From Lishizhenia sp. (lineage in GTDB: Bacteria; Bacteroidota; Bacteroidia; Flavobacteriales_D; Crocinitomicaceae): a stretch of 13,823 nt of DNA. Location: contig SKHH01000095.1 of the NCBI GenBank assembly GCA_007117055.1, positions 1 through 13,823 on the forward strand, written 5' to 3'. This document shows positions 12,037-13,823 of this stretch, piece after piece (the stretch's first letter is position 1; each line of letters opens with the position of its first letter). Under the pieces are notes generated by a model. The model was not told the origin of the DNA and searched no databases. It saw only the letters and a program-made list of their open reading frames with translations. Position numbers and translations under genes: made by a program.

Positions 12037-12963
12037 CTAGGTGTATTTTCTCATTTCAGCTACCAATTTATCCATCTTAGGAACAACCTTAGCAAACTCT
12101 TTATTGTTTAAATAAACACTTGAACGATAAACAGGCTTAGCCAGAAATTTATTAGTGATCTTCAATTTACTTAATTTGAAAGATATGTATTGTTCAAAGA
12201 AACGGGCGAAAACCTCTAACCTTCTATTCCAATATTCACCCTCTTTTTGGATTCGCTTGGAGTAGGCAGAACGATTTCCTTTACTATCCAACAAAATAGC
12301 ATCCATTACCTCTTTTGTTAACTTTCTCAATGGATGTTTTTGTTCTTCGATTGTGATAGACGTTGTCCGATATGGGCCAGTCAACCAATTAGAATCTTTA
12401 GATACTGCAATGTATCTTCCAAAAGTATAATCTAAGAAATGTCCGTATTCGTGAGCAAATGAACCAGCTCCACCAGTCTTTTCAAAACGTTCAGACTTTG
12501 GAATAAACAAAAGAGGTGGTTTACCAAAAGATTCCCTTATCCTGTTTATCTTATCTGTTCTCCAATATCTTGTAATATTGATTACTTGGTTATTGCTTTC
12601 ATAATGACCTAAAGCACCACCAGAACCACGAGAACCAAAAGAAAAAGCTAACTTTCCATCCAATCCCAAATTATTGTTTTTGAATTTCAGAACCTTATTC
12701 ATGTCTGTAAGGCAAAGATAGGTTAACGCTAAATAATCGTGTCTATCTTCTGTTGTTGTCCAATTCCCAAACTGAATACCTTTCAATTTAAACATCTTTC
12801 CTGTGGCTTCAACTGAATTAGCTGTTTTAACCACATCTTTAGGAACTGTTCCCCCTGGTCTAAAAAGTCGGTAAAAGTCCGCAGCATTTGCCAACGAAAA
12901 AGCCGTTTCTTTATGGCTTTTTCCATCAAGGTAAGTATCTGTAATATACGGTATTGATGCCAT
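12037..12963 (-). CDS. LPD1-type zinc metallopeptidase, stand-alone
   Basis: This 308-aa protein resembles the LPD1 domain (large polyvalent protein-associated domain 1). 'KGIQFGNWTT' (residues 61-70) matches its opening motif, 'LAFSFGSRGSGGALGHYES' (105-123) its central one, and 'GAGSFAHEYGHFLDY' (165-179) its zinc site, with HExxH at 171-175. The end carries 'LEVFARFFEQYI' (249-260), the usual LPD1 C-terminal helix, whose Glu250 may be the third ligand. In known cases LPD1 is one module of giant polyvalent proteins injected by phages and conjugative elements; here it is alone, with about 60 extra residues before it. Presumed role: processing a host or viral protein at entry or in conflict. 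It follows the 48-aa gene by a TAATG overlap. Confidence 0.78.
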   Translation of the reverse strand: MASIPYITDTYLDGKSHKETAFSLANAADFYRLFRPGGTVPKDVVKTANSVEATGKMFKLKGIQFGNWTTTEDRHDYLALTYLCLTDMNKVLKFKNNNLGLDGKLAFSFGSRGSGGALGHYESNNQVINITRYWRTDKINRIRESFGKPPLLFIPKSERFEKTGGAGSFAHEYGHFLDYTFGRYIAVSKDSNWLTGPYRTTSITIEEQKHPLRKLTKEVMDAILLDSKGNRSAYSKRIQKEGEYWNRRLEVFARFFEQYISFKLSKLKITNKFLAKPVYRSSVYLNNKEFAKVVPKMDKLVAEMRKYT

Positions 12964-13109
12964 TATTTTTTTCTTTTCGTTGGTTTTGTTTTACTTCCTT
13001 TAATACTTTTGAACTTTGTTTGGTTCAAATCTTCAATTTTACCGCCCCCGGCCGTAGTTCCTGAATCGGGCTTTCTTAGCGGCTTTTTTGCGTGCTTGTT
13101 AAAACTCAT
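12963..13109 (-). CDS. 48-aa basic protein upstream of the metallopeptidase
   Basis: Found by hand translation. It starts MSFNKHAKKPLRKPDSGTTA and ends KGSKTKPTKRKK. It is strongly basic, low in hydrophobic residues, probably disordered, and has a Gly-rich hinge (AGGG). The stop overlaps the metallopeptidase ATG by one base (TAATG), which argues that it is translated and coupled. It could be a partner, substrate or nucleic-acid-binding leader of the peptidase. No family is recognised. Confidence 0.6.
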   Translation of the reverse strand: MSFNKHAKKPLRKPDSGTTAGGGKIEDLNQTKFKSIKGSKTKPTKRKK

Positions 13110-13166
13110 ATCATTTATTTTATTGATTACTACTTAAATTTAATCAAAAAAAAACTTATATAAAAA

Positions 13167-13219
13167 TCATAACTCTGAATTAGAAGCATTGAAACGCTTC
13201 CAATTCGGGGAGTTAGGTG
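13167..13219 (-). other. attC-like recombination palindrome at the 3' end of the HAD gene
   Basis: Read on the minus strand: CACCTAAC (R''-like, fits RYYYAAC), spacer TCCCC, GAATTGGAAGC, loop GTTTCAAT, GCTTCTAATTC, spacer AGA, then GTTATGA (R'-like). The 11-base arms pair throughout with one G-U, and AACTC/GAGTT extends the stem across an uneven bulge, as in folded attC sites. The HAD stop codon (TAA at 13215-13213) is inside the R'' box. GTTATGA deviates from GTTRRRY in two positions. Confidence 0.5.
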
Positions 13220-13728
13220 CAAGTTTTATTTAAAATTGACACCGCAATCCTAACATCATCATCCGTTAATCCTATTTCACTTTTGGTATGCACGAAATTA
13301 TTTCTGTGTTCCAAAAGCATATCACTTTCATCATCCAATATCACATAAGTAAAATCCTTACCTAATTTCTTTCGTTCCCAATTTTTACCATTATCAGAAT
13401 GAATATGAGTATCAATCCATTGTTTTATCTCTACACCTCTTGGAATTGATAAGTGTATTCCTGTTCCACGTTCAAGCCATTGGTATGCTCTAATTGTAAC
13501 ACCAATCAATTTATCGTTAAACAAAAACCCCTCTGCTTCCATGTGTTCTTTTGTTTTTTCTAAAGTCGCATACCTCCATGAAGAAGATAAAACAATTTTA
13601 GCATCCGTTTTGGCAAGTATTTCACCTAACAGCTTTTGTTTTTCGGGGTTTAAAGCCCATTGTCCGTCTTTCAAGTATTCGGGAGTTGCTAAAACCCCAT
13701 CAATATCTAAGAATATAATTTTTTCCAT
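13213..13728 (-). CDS. HAD-superfamily phosphatase-like protein (HAD_SAK type)
   Basis: This 171-aa protein has the HAD signatures. Motif I is IIFLDIDGVL (nucleophile Asp8, acid/base Asp10), motif II is VLSSSWR (47-52) and motif IV is YVILDDESDM (Asp132/Asp133/Asp136). A short cap lies between motifs I and II. 'VLSSSWR' with 'VILDD' and this length recall the HAD domain found with RNA-repair 'Swiss army knife' proteins; the true substrate cannot be told. The gene starts 25 bases after an attC-like site and its stop is embedded in another, so it looks like the single ORF of an integron cassette. It is codirectional with, but probably not functionally tied to, the viral genes. Confidence 0.82.
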   Translation of the reverse strand: MEKIIFLDIDGVLATPEYLKDGQWALNPEKQKLLGEILAKTDAKIVLSSSWRYATLEKTKEHMEAEGFLFNDKLIGVTIRAYQWLERGTGIHLSIPRGVEIKQWIDTHIHSDNGKNWERKKLGKDFTYVILDDESDMLLEHRNNFVHTKSEIGLTDDDVRIAVSILNKTCT

Positions 13729-13753
13729 CGCTTAAATTTTAAATAAAACTAGA

Positions 13754-13823
13754 CACCTAACAGCACCTATACTCAACCTTGCCGCAGGCGCAACACAAGG
13801 CTGCGCATAGCTGCGGCACGTTA
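13754..13823 (-). other. attC-like recombination palindrome upstream of the HAD gene, cut by the window end
   Basis: On the minus strand it ends GTTAGGTG (13761-13754), fitting the R' box GTTRRRY and exactly complementary to the CACCTAAC at the other side of the HAD gene. Its other end is TAAC at the window edge. Between them GCAGCTATGC and GTATAGGTGC pair with a single G-G mismatch (compare the extrahelical base of attC), and CCTTG/CAAGG pair further in. The stretch is far richer in G+C than its surroundings. Confidence 0.5.

Overview
The window looks like Bacteroidota DNA. It is AT-rich, it encodes an IntDOT-type tyrosine recombinase and a repressor tail with the phylum's usual 'EWLLxGEGEM' ending, and its starts rarely have strong Shine-Dalgarno sequences. 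Most of it (about 1.6 to 11.5 kb, minus strand) reads as an integrated or integrating small temperate virus that appears to be tailless and membrane-containing. There is no large terminase, portal, tail or tape-measure gene. In their place are a small Zot/P9-like (FtsK-HerA-type) ATPase, one soluble 261-aa candidate major capsid protein, and more than ten short proteins with a single membrane segment.

Layout. (1) 1-1569, plus strand: the 3' end of an XRE-type repressor, a terminator, an inverted repeat that may be an operator, and the integrase. (2) 1555-1582: a shared bidirectional terminator. (3) 1581-7365, minus strand: the structural unit. Transcription enters through a 72-aa membrane protein and the candidate capsid gene, passes a strong hairpin (6258-6296), and continues into at least fourteen small genes. 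Most of these encode membrane-anchored proteins; three carry cell-wall or lipid-type domains (DUF2272-like, peptidoglycan-binding-like, annexin-like). Four genes of 39 to 50 codons in or near this region were recovered by hand translation (three here, one at 12963-13109). (4) 7485-7509: terminator. (5) 7640-11454, minus strand: the lysis and packaging unit, with a predicted unimolecular spanin, an amidase_3 endolysin, a small HTH protein, the ATPase, a membrane/coiled-coil protein, an acidic protein and three small cytoplasmic proteins. (6) 11455-11986: 530 bp without genes, holding twelve phased TGTWACR repeats, a perfect AT-only hairpin, further palindromes and a possible promoter; it is a candidate replication origin or master operator. 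(7) 12037-13109: a stand-alone LPD1-type metallopeptidase preceded by a 48-aa basic protein. (8) 13167-13823: a HAD phosphatase-like gene bracketed by two attC-like palindromes with exactly complementary 8-bp ends, the architecture of an integron gene cassette.

How it could work together (inference): the repressor and integrase set lysogeny. The 530-bp control region drives packaging and lysis genes leftward. A second unit makes capsid protein in excess over membrane proteins because of the hairpin after the capsid gene. The ATPase fills a membrane-lined capsid, virion-bound wall-active proteins help entry, and amidase plus spanin release progeny. No replication initiator was recognised; it may lie left of the window. 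The right border of the virus is not resolved: the metallopeptidase pair and the HAD cassette may be cargo or host DNA.
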